A stretch of DNA of 64,000 bases from Mucilaginibacter_A sp965201005 (GCF_965201005.1 NZ_OZ241747.1:3348001-3412000); one strand, 5' to 3'; counted from the stretch's first letter, positions 25,004-33,861 are shown. Translations and numbers: made by a program. Notes: generated from the sequence alone by a model not told the origin.

Positions 25004-25912
25004 ATGCCAATGAAAATAACTGCTGTTATCGTCACCTATAACCGCTTGGGATTATTAAAAACCTGCCTGAAATCAGTTCAGGGACAATCCAGAAAACCCG
25101 ATGAAATTATCGTGATCAACAATGGCTCAACTGATAACACCCAGGAATGGTTATCTGCACAAAACGTAACCACTTATACCAAGGAAAACAATGGTGGCGC
25201 AGGCGGCTTTTCTTATGGCATAAAAACAGCATACAACAACGGTACGGATTGGAGTTGGCTGATGGATGATGATGTAATCCCGGAAAATGACGCTTTGCAG
25301 CAACTGGTGAATACCCTGGAAGATTTAGGCGATCAGCAGGAAAAGGTTGGTTTTTTGGCCAGCAAAGTGCTTTGGACGGACCATAGCGTGCATGAAATGA
25401 ACAAAACTTATCCGCTTGAAGATCCGGTTAAGCTGAAAAAATTAGCTTTCCCGACAGGTACAAAACTACCATTTGTACAGTTTGCAACTTTTGTTTCCAT
25501 GCTGCTATCTGCAAAAGCGGTGGCAAAAGTTGGCCTGCCAATCAAAGAATATTTTATTTGGTGCGATGACATAGAATATTCTAAACGCATAGTAGCAAGT
25601 GGTTTGGCCGGTTTATTGGCGGAGAATAGCGTGGTAATCCATCAATCGCCCACCAACAATCCGAGCAATGTTTTTTACGATCCAAAATCATCGATCTGGA
25701 AATTTAACCACGGTTTCAGGAATGAAATGTACACCAAACGCCTGCACGAAGGTGAATTAAGTTTCTGGTCAACCTGGGCGCACCGCATGTTTTTATTGCC
25801 TTTTCGTATTGCTATTACCCGAAAAGCTGATCGCTGGGCTTTTATAAAAATGGTTTGGAAAACAACCTGGAAGGCTACTTTTTTTAAACCGGTTATTGAG
25901 AAAGTTGGTTGA
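25004..25912 (+). CDS. Family 2 glycosyltransferase
   Basis: A 302-residue GT-A fold enzyme. ITAVIVTYNRLGLLKTCLKSV at the N-terminus, IVINNGSTDNT near residue 40 and the metal-binding SWLMDDDVIP near 85 are canonical; a WCDDIEYSKRI segment near 185 resembles the catalytic-base region of galactofuranosyl/rhamnosyl transferases. It would add a sugar to a lipid-linked or surface glycan. A second ATG lies two codons downstream. The codons for IKTA near residue 73 are a B-type 12-mer (25221-25232). Confidence 0.88.
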   Translation: MPMKITAVIVTYNRLGLLKTCLKSVQGQSRKPDEIIVINNGSTDNTQEWLSAQNVTTYTKENNGGAGGFSYGIKTAYNNGTDWSWLMDDDVIPENDALQQLVNTLEDLGDQQEKVGFLASKVLWTDHSVHEMNKTYPLEDPVKLKKLAFPTGTKLPFVQFATFVSMLLSAKAVAKVGLPIKEYFIWCDDIEYSKRIVASGLAGLLAENSVVIHQSPTNNPSNVFYDPKSSIWKFNHGFRNEMYTKRLHEGELSFWSTWAHRMFLLPFRIAITRKADRWAFIKMVWKTTWKATFFKPVIEKVG

Positions 25913-25941
25913 GGCAGAGTTTAGAAAATTAAGGTTTGGTT

Positions 25942-26101
25942 TAAGAGCCTGTTAAATTTATTCAAGAAAGAATGTCAATGCTTCTTTTATCCTATAAAAA
26001 TTGGTGTCTGCATCAATCTAAATAAACCAAAAATAAATACCATTTTTTAGGTGATAAAAGAAGCATCGAAATAAATTATACAAAGTTTAGACAGGCTCTT
26101 A
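25942..26101. repeat. Large nested inverted repeat around a long 12-mer element
   Basis: TAAGAGCCTGTTAAA (25942-25956) is mirrored by TTTAGACAGGCTCTTA (26086-26101). Enclosed is a long paired element at 25978-26066 with ATGCTTCTTTTA and TAAAAGAAGCAT ends and CCATTTTTTAGGTGA before the right core. Confidence 0.75.
25978..26066. repeat. Long paired 12-mer element, 89 bp
   Basis: Ends at 25978-25989 and 26055-26066. It is enclosed by the larger inverted repeat described separately. Confidence 0.82.
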
Positions 26102-26163
26102 TTTAATGTTTAAACCCTGTAACATTTTGAGTATAACTTCCTCTAACACCAAAAAAACACCGA

Positions 26164-26175
26164 TAAAAGAAGCAT
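26164..26175 (+). repeat. Dispersed 12-mer, A type, at a start codon
   Basis: TAAAAGAAGCAT, preceded by ACACCGA, one base before the ATG of the ABC ATPase gene. Confidence 0.8.
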
Positions 26176-26176
26176 T

Positions 26177-27076
26177 ATGCTGAGTATCCGCAACCTAATA
26201 AAACAATACGCCGGGCACCGGGCACTGGATGATGTAAGCCTGGAAGTTGAAAAAGGGAAAATTTTCGGTTTGCTTGGGCCGAATGGTGCCGGCAAAACTT
26301 CGCTTATCCGCATCGTTAACCAGATTACGGCACCGGATTCGGGCGAGGTTTTTTTCAACGGGGAAAAACTCAATCAATCTCACATCGAGCGCATTGGTTA
26401 TTTGCCGGAAGAACGCGGCCTGTACAAAAAAATGGAAATCGGCGAGCAGCTGGTTTACTTGGCACAGCTGAAAGGTTTGGGCAAGGCCGATGCCGAAAAA
26501 CGTATCAAAACCTGGTTTGCCAAGCTGGACATGAGCGATTGGTGGGGCAAAAAAATAGAAGAATTATCCAAAGGTATGCAGCAAAAAGTGCAGTTTGTGA
26601 GCACGGTTTTGCACGATCCGGAACTGCTGATCCTGGATGAACCTTTCAGCGGTTTTGACCCGGTAAATGCAGAGATCATCAAAGATGAAATTTTGGAACT
26701 GAACCGTAAAGGTGCAACCATTATTTTTTCTACACACCGGATGGAATCCGTAGAGGAACTGTGCGATTCGATTGCGCTGATCCATCAATCGCACAAAATA
26801 CTGGACGGGCCGGTAAAAACCATCCGCAACTCGTACCGCAACAATACTTACAAGGTTGAATTTTCCGGGAAACTGGATTTTAACGGAACCGAACCTTTTG
26901 AATTACTGCAACATATTCCCGGTCCTGAAAATGATCTGATCAAAATTAAACTTAAAGAAAATTATACGGTAAACGAAGTATTGCAATATCTCATCCCGAA
27001 GGTGGGCATCAACCGGCTGGAGGAAATCATCCCGACGATGAACGAAATTTTTATCGAGAAAGTAAATCAACGCTAA
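26177..27076 (+). CDS. ABC transporter ATPase, NatA-like
   Basis: A 299-residue stand-alone ATPase. Walker A GPNGAGKTSL near residue 35, signature-like LSKGMQQKVQ near 130, Walker B LLILDEPFSGFDP near 150 and switch His in IIFSTHRM near 185. The C-terminal 80 residues match the extra domain of NatA-type ATPases (DUF4162-like). It pairs with the permease gene 5 bp downstream. Sodium or drug extrusion is known for some relatives; the substrate here is not determined. Confidence 0.9.
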   Translation: MLSIRNLIKQYAGHRALDDVSLEVEKGKIFGLLGPNGAGKTSLIRIVNQITAPDSGEVFFNGEKLNQSHIERIGYLPEERGLYKKMEIGEQLVYLAQLKGLGKADAEKRIKTWFAKLDMSDWWGKKIEELSKGMQQKVQFVSTVLHDPELLILDEPFSGFDPVNAEIIKDEILELNRKGATIIFSTHRMESVEELCDSIALIHQSHKILDGPVKTIRNSYRNNTYKVEFSGKLDFNGTEPFELLQHIPGPENDLIKIKLKENYTVNEVLQYLIPKVGINRLEEIIPTMNEIFIEKVNQR

Positions 27077-27081
27077 AAACC

Positions 27082-28413
27082 ATGAACAAAACCTTACTCA
27101 TTATCCGGCGCGAATATTTGGCCCGGGTGAAAAAGAAATCATTTGTGCTGATGACTTTCCTGGTCCCGGGATTGATTTTGGCCATGTACGGCGGCATTTA
27201 TCTCATCGCCAAAAACAGCGACGCGATGAACAAAGTGCGCCAAATCCGGGTGATTGATGAAAGCGGCGTGTTTTCGGCCAAACTAAAAGATCATAAAAAC
27301 ATCCGTTTCAGCACTTCGGCCCAAACCTTGCCGGAAGCTAAAACTGCTGCCAAAAAAGACAACGATTTGTTTGTTCTTTTCATCCCTAAAAATTATACCG
27401 ATAAAAACAGCATCCAGATTTTTTCTGAAAAGAAACCCAATTTCGCCCTGATCGACGAAATTGAAAAACAAGTCAACACCATCGCCACGGGCAATAATAT
27501 GGTTTCGGCCGGTATCGATCTGCAAAAAATCGCAACGCTAAAAACCAATATTTCCGCAGAAACCAAACAACTGACAAATGATGGCGAGAAAGACAGCAAC
27601 CTTACTTCGGCGTATGGCATTGGCGTGGCTTCGGCCATCCTGATTTATCTGTCGCTTTTCATTTATGGTTCACAAGTAATGCGCGGCGTGATCGAGGAAA
27701 AAACCAACCGTGTGATCGAGGTGATTGTTTCCTCGGTAAAACCGTTTCAATTGATGCTGGGCAAAATTTTGGGTGTTGGTTTGGTTGGTTTAACGCAGTT
27801 TTTGCTGTGGATTGTGCTTTCTACAACCATCACCAACGTTGCCGAAAAAGCTTTTAACCAAGATGAAGTCCGTACGGAACAAAGCAGTAACCCAAGCCAA
27901 AAAAACATCGATAAAAACAGTATCAAATCCGCGCAAATGCCAATTGGTAATCCGGTAATGGGTTTTTTAAACACACTGAAAGGCATCAACTACGTGTATA
28001 TCCTGGGTTGCTTTATCTTTTATTTCTTGTCGGGATATTTGTTGTACAGTGCACTTTTTGCGGCCGTTGGTTCGGCGGTAGATAGCGAAACGGAAACGCA
28101 GCAGTTTATGTTCCCGATTACGCTGCCGCTGCTGTTTACTTACATTTTATCGTTTGCTTTTTTGGTGAATAATCCGGATAGTACGCTGGCTTTTTGGCTT
28201 TCCATCATTCCGTTTACGGCACCTATCGCCATGATGGTGCGCATTCCGTTTGGCGTTCCGGATTGGCAACTGGCCTTATCAATGGTGCTGATGGTGGCCG
28301 GTTTTATTTTTACCACCTGGGTTGCCGCCCGTATTTACCGCGTTGGCGTGCTGATGTACGGCAAAAAAACGAGTTATAAAGAGTTGGCCAAGTGGTTTTT
28401 TTATAAAGAGTGA
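27082..28413 (+). CDS. ABC transporter permease, NatB-like
   Basis: A 443-residue ABC-2 type permease: one N-terminal helix (VLMTFLVPGLILAMYGGIYL), a large extracytoplasmic domain to residue 175, then five helices. GVIEEKTNRVIEVIVSSVKPFQLMLGK near residue 210 is the family signature. Two B-type 12-mers lie in the gene in the sense direction and encode DKNSI both times (27402 and 27912). It forms a two-gene operon with the ATPase. Confidence 0.88.
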   Translation: MNKTLLIIRREYLARVKKKSFVLMTFLVPGLILAMYGGIYLIAKNSDAMNKVRQIRVIDESGVFSAKLKDHKNIRFSTSAQTLPEAKTAAKKDNDLFVLFIPKNYTDKNSIQIFSEKKPNFALIDEIEKQVNTIATGNNMVSAGIDLQKIATLKTNISAETKQLTNDGEKDSNLTSAYGIGVASAILIYLSLFIYGSQVMRGVIEEKTNRVIEVIVSSVKPFQLMLGKILGVGLVGLTQFLLWIVLSTTITNVAEKAFNQDEVRTEQSSNPSQKNIDKNSIKSAQMPIGNPVMGFLNTLKGINYVYILGCFIFYFLSGYLLYSALFAAVGSAVDSETETQQFMFPITLPLLFTYILSFAFLVNNPDSTLAFWLSIIPFTAPIAMMVRIPFGVPDWQLALSMVLMVAGFIFTTWVAARIYRVGVLMYGKKTSYKELAKWFFYKE

Positions 28414-28449
28414 AGACCTCAGCAATCGGCGCGACAAAAAATAAGTCCA

Positions 28450-28485
28450 CAAAAAAACCTGCCTAAACAAAGCAGGTTTTTTTGT
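28450..28485. terminator. Bidirectional intrinsic terminator
   Basis: AAAAAAACCTGC and GCAGGTTTTTTT form a stem around CTAAACAAA, with T runs on both strands. It separates the convergent permease and small-protein genes. Confidence 0.85.
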
Positions 28486-28501
28486 GAAAGGGTGAAAAAG
28501 A

Positions 28502-28855
28502 CTAAGCTGCTTCGCCGGATAATTTTTGTACCAGTTTAGCACCTTTTAATAAAGACTGACCCAATTTTTTAATAGAAGCATTTTCTTTACCTTCTGCTTT
28601 TTCAGCGGCTTTTACGGTTTCATTGCCGAGTTTTTCGAGCAGAGTAGAGATTTTTTTACCGTCTTTGTCGGCAATTGCTTCTTTTAATTTTTCCAGATCG
28701 TGGGCAATGGTTTTGTAGCCAGGCTTGTCACTCAGGGTTTTGATCCAGCTGGTAATGCTGGCGGATGAACCGGTTGCGGTTTCTTTTTCGATACTGTTTT
28801 CTAAAGCGTCTATCGTTTTTTCGATGTGTTCTGCTTCTGATTTTTGCTCTGCCAT
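28502..28855 (-). CDS. Small helical protein of unknown function
   Basis: A 117-residue, strongly charged, almost all-helical protein (ALENSIEKE, LEKLKEAIADKDGKKISTLLEKLG, SLLKGAKLVQKLS) with no signal or membrane segment. No domain recognised. ATG start and an intrinsic terminator directly behind support it as real. Near-matches of the 12-mer occur at 28571 and 28675. Confidence 0.65.
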   Translation of the reverse strand: MAEQKSEAEHIEKTIDALENSIEKETATGSSASITSWIKTLSDKPGYKTIAHDLEKLKEAIADKDGKKISTLLEKLGNETVKAAEKAEGKENASIKKLGQSLLKGAKLVQKLSGEAA

Positions 28856-28987
28856 GTTGATTTTTTTGATTAGTTTGCAGTTACAACGCCTTTAAAAAAG
28901 ATAGGTTTACCAATTTTTATAGTAAAATTATCTACAATTTGTGAATAAGTTTTTAAAACTTAATTCGCCGATTGTAACCTGATTTGT

Positions 28988-29081
28988 GCAGCTCCGCGTG
29001 AGGGATTGCAGTGGAAAGCCCGCAGCGCAGCGAGGACTTGGAACGTAAAGCCCGACCCGAAGGGGCACGCCCAAAAAAAGA
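28988..29081. repeat. GC-rich REP-like or RNA-like segment
   Basis: A GC-rich island in an A/T-rich gap, with GCTCCGCGTGAGGGATTGCA, AAAGCCCGCAGCGCAGCGAG and CCCGACCCGAAGGGGCACGC blocks that fold into short stems. I recall similar dispersed segments from Bacteroidota genomes but cannot check it. It could be a repetitive extragenic element or small RNA. Confidence 0.45.
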
Positions 29082-29138
29082 AGTGGGAAAGTTGGATAAG
29101 AGCGGGAGAAAAAATGAACCAGTCGGGTTTTTGCACGA

Positions 29139-29183
29139 TAAAAACAGCATGAAGCAATTGGCTAACCTGAAATGCTGTTTTTA
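29139..29183. repeat. Facing pair of B-type 12-mers, 45 bp
   Basis: TAAAAACAGCAT (29139-29150) then ATGCTGTTTTTA (29172-29183), GCAT ends inwards. It lies in the leader of the ppx/gppA gene, 29 bp before its ATG. Confidence 0.75.
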
Positions 29184-29211
29184 TCACAAATTTTTTCTGC
29201 ATCTTCGGCTG

Positions 29212-30138
29212 ATGGAGCACCGTATGGCCGTGATGGATCTCGGCACCAACACTTTTCATTTGCTGATTGCAGAACCGTTTGAAGGTGGTTTTAAAGAGAT
29301 TTTACACCTCACCGAAGCCGTAAAACTGGGCGAAGGCGGCATGAAAAACGGTTTGATTGCGCCCGAAGCTTTTGCGCGCGGTATCAAAACGATGGAACTT
29401 TTTGCCGAAAAAACAGTGCTAAAAGAAGCATTGCAGGTTCGGGCGGTGGCCACTTCGGCCGTGCGCAGTACCAAAAACGGACAAGATTTTATCCGCGAAG
29501 TAAAAGCCAGAACGGGGATTGAAATTGAAGTGATTGATGGCTTGCAGGAAGCCGGGTTGATTTACAAAGGCGTGAAAAGTTCGGGGATTTTATCGGCAGA
29601 AAAAAGCCTGATTTTGGATATTGGCGGCGGCAGCGTAGAGTTTATTTTGTGCGATCAGGAAAAGATTTTTTGGAAACACAGTTTTGAAATTGGTGCGCAA
29701 CGGCTGCGGCAGCTTTTCCATCAAACCGATCCCATTTCCGCAGAAAACATATTGAAGCTGAACGCTTATCTGGAGGAACAGTTGCAGATGCTGTTTTTAG
29801 CCCTGAAAAATCAGGATATTAAACAGCTGATCGGTTCGGCCGGTTCTTTTGAAACTTATGCAGAGATGATCGAGGTTGAAAAAGGTAATGCTTTCGACAT
29901 CAAAAAAACTAAAATTTACGATTTTGAAATACTTGATTTTGAGCGAGTTGCAGATTGGCTGCAACATTCCAGTCATGAACAACGGCTTAATAAAAAAGGA
30001 ATAATCCCGCTACGCGTAGATATGATTGTAGTTGCTTCGCTGCTAACTTCTTTTATCATGCAAAAATTGGAAATTCAAAAATTAAGCATGACTACTTATT
30101 CTTTAAAAGAAGGGATTTTGGCGAAAAGTTTTAACTGA
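29212..30138 (+). CDS. Ppx/GppA phosphatase family protein
   Basis: About 308 residues of the exopolyphosphatase/guanosine pentaphosphate phosphatase family, an actin-like ATPase fold. VMDLGTNTFHLLIAE at the N-terminus binds phosphate; AVATSAVRSTKNGQDFI near residue 83 and LILDIGGGSVEFILC near 135 are conserved motifs; GSAGSFETYAEM near 220 is the adenosine-type motif. It degrades polyphosphate or pppGpp. ATG at 29212 (or 29224) is chosen because the frame farther upstream runs through the GC-rich repeat and the 12-mer pair and has no family resemblance. 12-mers at 29420 (LKEAL) and 29788 (MLFLA) lie inside. Confidence 0.88.
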   Translation: MEHRMAVMDLGTNTFHLLIAEPFEGGFKEILHLTEAVKLGEGGMKNGLIAPEAFARGIKTMELFAEKTVLKEALQVRAVATSAVRSTKNGQDFIREVKARTGIEIEVIDGLQEAGLIYKGVKSSGILSAEKSLILDIGGGSVEFILCDQEKIFWKHSFEIGAQRLRQLFHQTDPISAENILKLNAYLEEQLQMLFLALKNQDIKQLIGSAGSFETYAEMIEVEKGNAFDIKKTKIYDFEILDFERVADWLQHSSHEQRLNKKGIIPLRVDMIVVASLLTSFIMQKLEIQKLSMTTYSLKEGILAKSFN

Positions 30139-30148
30139 TTTCTGATCG

Positions 30149-30721
30149 CTAACGGCTAATAGCTATCAGCTGCTGATACAATTTCTCCGTTGGCAAACCC
30201 ACCACATTGGTGTACGAACCTTCAATGCGCTGGATGCCGGCCAGCCCGATCCATTCCTGGATGCCGTAAGAACCGGCTTTATCCATCGGATTAAAATTGT
30301 CAACATAGTAGCGGATTTCTTCTTCCAAAAGCGGCCGGAAAAGCACTTCCGAAACATCAAAAAACGTATTTTGCCGGTGTTTGTACAGCAAACTCACGCC
30401 GGTAATTACCTTATGTTTCCGGCCGGAAAGCAGTTGCAGCATGGCCACGGCATGTTCCGGCGTTTCGGGTTTGCCCAAGATTTGATCATCAATGGCAACA
30501 ATCGTGTCGGCCGTTATCACAATTTCATCATCCACCAGTTCATCAAAAGCGGTGGCTTTTTTTTGGGCGATAAAAACAGCAATTTCTTCGGGTTTGAGGT
30601 TTTCGGGATAAGATTCGTCCACTTCTTTCAGCACAATGCGGAAGTTGAAATTCATCAGTTTTAACAATTCCTGTCGGCGCGGCGATTTGGAAGCCAATAT
30701 AATAGGCGGAAAATTTTGCAT
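30149..30721 (-). CDS. maf: Maf-like nucleotide pyrophosphatase
   Basis: A 190-residue Maf family protein, which hydrolyses dTTP/UTP or modified nucleotides. ILASKSPRRQELLKLMNF at residues 8-25, ITADTIVAIDDQILGKPE near 70, SGRKHKVITGVSL near 95 and the catalytic-region Asp in NPMDKAGSYGIQ near 145 fit the YhdE-type (dTTP/UTP) subgroup. It is convergent with ppx/gppA, 10 bp apart. A near-match 12-mer at 30571 overlaps codons AVFIA. Confidence 0.93.
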   Translation of the reverse strand: MQNFPPIILASKSPRRQELLKLMNFNFRIVLKEVDESYPENLKPEEIAVFIAQKKATAFDELVDDEIVITADTIVAIDDQILGKPETPEHAVAMLQLLSGRKHKVITGVSLLYKHRQNTFFDVSEVLFRPLLEEEIRYYVDNFNPMDKAGSYGIQEWIGLAGIQRIEGSYTNVVGLPTEKLYQQLIAISR

Positions 30722-30776
30722 TGGTTTTGATTGTAAAAAAAGGTTTGACGGATGAAGGAGACTAAATTTCAGGTGA

Positions 30777-30788
30777 TAAAAACAGCAT
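30777..30788 (+). repeat. Dispersed 12-mer, B type, touching a stop codon
   Basis: TAAAAACAGCAT preceded by CTAAATTTCAGGTGA; its last base is also the first base of the complementary stop codon of the DUF2130 gene. Confidence 0.8.
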
Positions 30789-32056
30789 CATTCCAGCAGC
30801 AACTCATCGCCGCCGGTCAAGCTGAAATTAATCTGATCGCTTCCGGCAATCCCTTCAATAGAACCGCTGATGAACGCGGCGTTCAGCAATACTTTTTCTA
30901 ATTGTTTTTCGCGGGATTTCCACAGCTTTTCCATGGCGTTGCGTTCCTGCTGGATAGATTGCCGCATACTCATAAAACCTTCCTGCACGGCTTTCCACTG
31001 CTCGGAAAACTCACTGCTGGTGAGGTAGTTATACAGCAAGTGCATTTTATCGCCTTTGTTTTCCTGGGATTTCATCACGTTGGAAAGCCGGATCACGCCA
31101 TCGCGCAGCACGCTGGCCACGGCTTTTGCCTCTTCAAAACTACAGATCCAAACGCCGTCTCGCTCGCCAAAACAATCCATGCCTTTCGGGTAACATTGCG
31201 AAACGATCACGGCCACGTCCACGCCCTGGCTGCGCATGTCTTTTTTCAGTTTTTCAATCCAGTCGCCGCCGAAATCCTTGGTGCGTTTGCTTTCATAAAT
31301 AATCCGGCCGCACTCCTGCCCAAACTGGTTGCGCACGGTTTGCACGCAATCCGCACCGCGAATGCCTTTTCCAACTTCGCTGATCACATCAAACGGGAAA
31401 CTGTTCCGCAGCAATTCTTCCAAAATCAGTTCCTGCACTTCGCCCTGCAGCTGCATCGAGCCTTGTTCGGCCTTGCGTTTCATTTCTTCGGCCAGTTTTT
31501 TCTGGTCGTCCAGCTGCTTTTCCAGTTCTTTTACGCGCAGCTGGTGTTCGGTATCTTTTAAGCTGTTTTTTTCGTTTTCCTGCTTGCGTACCTGCTCCAC
31601 AATTTCACCGCGCTGTTCCTGCAATTTACGTTGCAGTTGCAGTTCCATTTCGGCTTCTTTGGTTTTAAGCTGATTTTCGCGCTGTAAAAACCCCAGCTCT
31701 TTCTGGCGCGAAAGTTTCAGTTTTTCTTCGGATTCTTTGTTGGAATTTTCCAGCAAAGCCAGTTTCTGTTCAAAATCCGAACTAATGGTTTTCCGCAGAT
31801 TTTGCTCTAATTGCTGCTGCATAGTTTTCTTTTCGGCGATCAAACGCTGTTCAAAAACCTGATTTTGCTGCTGTACCTGCTTGTTTAAATCTTCTACTTT
31901 ACGCTGGTTTTCCTCCTGAACCCGTTTTGCCTCTTCATCTTTTTTGCGCTTGTAAGAAAGCATTTCGTTCTTCAGTTCCTTTTTATATTCCTCGGCCATC
32001 ACTTCCTCAATCGGGAAACCATAACCACAACCCGGACACTTTACTTCTGTTGCCAT
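30788..32056 (-). CDS. DUF2130 coiled-coil protein
   Basis: A 422-residue cytosolic protein. The N-terminus has a zinc-ribbon-like CPGCGYGFP; residues 30-200 form a long, Gln/Glu/Lys-rich coiled coil; the C-terminal half has the DUF2130 core with GRIIYESKRTKDFGGDWIEKLK near residue 240 and ECFGERDGVWIC-like motif near 285, resembling a restriction-endonuclease-like fold. The role is unknown. ATG at 32056 is chosen over an upstream start that adds 26 unrelated residues. Confidence 0.85.
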   Translation of the reverse strand: MATEVKCPGCGYGFPIEEVMAEEYKKELKNEMLSYKRKKDEEAKRVQEENQRKVEDLNKQVQQQNQVFEQRLIAEKKTMQQQLEQNLRKTISSDFEQKLALLENSNKESEEKLKLSRQKELGFLQRENQLKTKEAEMELQLQRKLQEQRGEIVEQVRKQENEKNSLKDTEHQLRVKELEKQLDDQKKLAEEMKRKAEQGSMQLQGEVQELILEELLRNSFPFDVISEVGKGIRGADCVQTVRNQFGQECGRIIYESKRTKDFGGDWIEKLKKDMRSQGVDVAVIVSQCYPKGMDCFGERDGVWICSFEEAKAVASVLRDGVIRLSNVMKSQENKGDKMHLLYNYLTSSEFSEQWKAVQEGFMSMRQSIQQERNAMEKLWKSREKQLEKVLLNAAFISGSIEGIAGSDQINFSLTGGDELLLE

Positions 32057-32145
32057 TGCTAAAATATTTGGCCGGAAGATAGGCAATCCGCCACAAACCT
32101 GAAAATCAGGATTTGAACCGTACCTCAGCAGCATTTATAAATCAA

Positions 32146-32157
32146 ATGCTTCTTTTA
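32146..32157 (-). repeat. Dispersed 12-mer, A type
   Basis: ATGCTTCTTTTA followed by TCCCTATAAATTTGGG. The TAAATTTG at 32164-32171 also fits a -7 promoter box for the plus-strand gene at 32235. Confidence 0.78.
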
Positions 32158-32234
32158 TCCCTATAAATTTGGGTTTTGATTTTATGTTGATGTTTGATTT
32201 TACGTAGATTGACCCAACAACTTCTGCCCAAAAA

Positions 32235-32624
32235 ATGAATCTGAAACTGCTGGATTTCTTGCTGACCGTTTGCCACCTGCTCATCATCGGTTTTAACCTT
32301 TTTGGCTGGATTTCGCCCAAAACCCGCAAACTGCATTTTATTTTTGTGCTGATTACGGCCGCTTGCTGGCTTGGTTTGGGTTATTGGTACGGCATCGGTT
32401 ATTGCCCCGTAACCGATTGGCAATGGCAGGTGAAGGAACATTTAGGCGAACAAAATCTGCCCAATTCATTCATTAAATATGAGCTTGATAAAATTAGCGG
32501 CACCGATATCAATGCTGTTTTTATCGATATAATTACGGCAGTCTGCTTTTTCCTGGCGGCCGCAGTTTCGGTTTATGTCAATTTTTTTGATTTTAAGCGG
32601 AAACCATTTGTAAATCAGCCTTAA
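32235..32624 (+). CDS. DUF2784 family membrane protein
   Basis: A 129-residue protein with four membrane helices. YGIGYCPVTDWQWQVKEHLG near residue 55 and HLLIIGFNLFGWI near 15 match DUF2784; the function is unknown. The codons for NAVFID near residue 93 are formed by an antisense B-type 12-mer (32512-32523). It ends 5 bp before the convergent GH43 gene. Confidence 0.88.
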   Translation: MNLKLLDFLLTVCHLLIIGFNLFGWISPKTRKLHFIFVLITAACWLGLGYWYGIGYCPVTDWQWQVKEHLGEQNLPNSFIKYELDKISGTDINAVFIDIITAVCFFLAAAVSVYVNFFDFKRKPFVNQP

Positions 32625-32629
32625 CTCTT

Positions 32630-33673
32630 TTATTTTGATTTTCCATCTGAAGGAATGGCCAGCGGCACACCTGCTTTAACCGGCGTACCAAATTCGGGCA
32701 TTCCGTTTTTGTTCCAGGTAAATTTTTGTGCCCGCGGAGAGCGTTCACGGCCGCAGCCCTGTCCAGGTTCTGAGTTAGCATGATACAAAATCCAGTCTTC
32801 TGTTCCGTCCGGGGATTTAAAAAAAGAATTATGGCCGGGCGCATAAACGCCGTTTTCCGGTGATTGCTTAAAAACCGGTTCTGGGGATTTTTTCCAGGAA
32901 ACCGGGTTCAGCAAATTGCTTTTGGTTGATGCGGTCAACATTCCTAAAGCGTAAAAATCTGTCCAGCAGCCACTTGCAGAATAAACAATAAAAATTTTAT
33001 GGCCATGTTTTAAAAACTGCGGCCCTTCGTTCACATCCACATGCGCCGGGTTGCCGGCATCGTGCAAATCCCCGTTGCGTTCCCAGGCATAAGTTGGTTT
33101 TGACAACAGCACGCGTTTTCCGGCAATCGTCCAGGGGTTTTTCATCCGGGCGATAAAGATATTCTGGCGGCCGTTTACATCGCCTTCCCAGCCAGACCAA
33201 ATCATGTACAGCTTTCCGTTCTGCTCAAAAACATCACTGTCGATAGCCCATTTATCCGACGGCGCGGCAACTTTCCCTTTAAAAACCCATTTGCCTTTAA
33301 ACGGATCGGTAGCATTATTTTCTAAAACATACGTGCGGTGATGATCATTGCTGCCGTCATCCGCAGCAAAATAAACGTACCATTTGCCTTTGATGAAATG
33401 AAATTCGGGTGCCCAAATTTCTTTGGAATATGCAGTGCCTGCTGGTGGCACCCAAATGGTTTTGTTTTCGGCATTTTTTAAATCGGCCAGGTTTTTCGTT
33501 TTCCACAACACCAGTTTATTGCCCAGCGTATTGGTGTAATAATAATAGCCGCCTTTATAAAAGCTGTACGGATCGGCACCGGAAGGCAGCAGCGGATTGG
33601 TAAATGTTTGCTGCCCAAAAACCGAAAAAAACACCGGTAAAAGAAGTATGCTTAACAGAAGCTTTTTTTTCAT
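32630..33673 (-). CDS. Glycoside hydrolase family 43 enzyme, secreted (second copy)
   Basis: A 347-residue protein with signal peptide (LLLSILLLPVFFSVFGQQ). The propeller starts FTNPLLPSGADPYSFYKGGYYYYT with the catalytic-base Asp; WAIDSDVFEQNGKLYMIWSG near residue 145 supplies the pKa-modulating Asp and DVNEGPQFLKHGHKIFIVYS near 218 the acid Glu. This pattern fits arabinofuranosidase/arabinanase-type GH43. It is not a close copy of the enzyme at 13122. A 12-mer (GTAT form) at 33638 falls in the signal-peptide codons (ILLLP). Confidence 0.9.
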   Translation of the reverse strand: MKKKLLLSILLLPVFFSVFGQQTFTNPLLPSGADPYSFYKGGYYYYTNTLGNKLVLWKTKNLADLKNAENKTIWVPPAGTAYSKEIWAPEFHFIKGKWYVYFAADDGSNDHHRTYVLENNATDPFKGKWVFKGKVAAPSDKWAIDSDVFEQNGKLYMIWSGWEGDVNGRQNIFIARMKNPWTIAGKRVLLSKPTYAWERNGDLHDAGNPAHVDVNEGPQFLKHGHKIFIVYSASGCWTDFYALGMLTASTKSNLLNPVSWKKSPEPVFKQSPENGVYAPGHNSFFKSPDGTEDWILYHANSEPGQGCGRERSPRAQKFTWNKNGMPEFGTPVKAGVPLAIPSDGKSK

Positions 33674-33830
33674 GTTGATTTAGGTTGATCAAAAATTAAC
33701 TGCTTAATCAGTTGCGGGGAAGCTGGCCGATTTGCGTACATAAATACTAATCTGTTTTTGCAGATCAAAATTATAGTGCTGGTTAATTTTTTGTTTATCA
33801 GCATAAAATCAACCCAACTATTAAAAACAA

Positions 33831-33861
33831 AAAAGCGAAACCAGGTTACGGTTTCGCTTTT
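33831..33861 (-). terminator. Intrinsic terminator behind the SDR gene
   Basis: AAAAGCGAAACC and GGTTTCGCTTTT form a 12-bp stem with a short AGGTTAC loop. It lies 50 bp after the SDR gene on the minus strand; A/T tracts allow function in either direction. Confidence 0.8.

Noticed and set aside
29011..29211. N-terminal extension of the Ppx/GppA protein
   Set aside because: The extra 67 residues run through a GC-rich repeat and a 12-mer pair and do not resemble the family, whose domain starts at VMDLGTNTFH.
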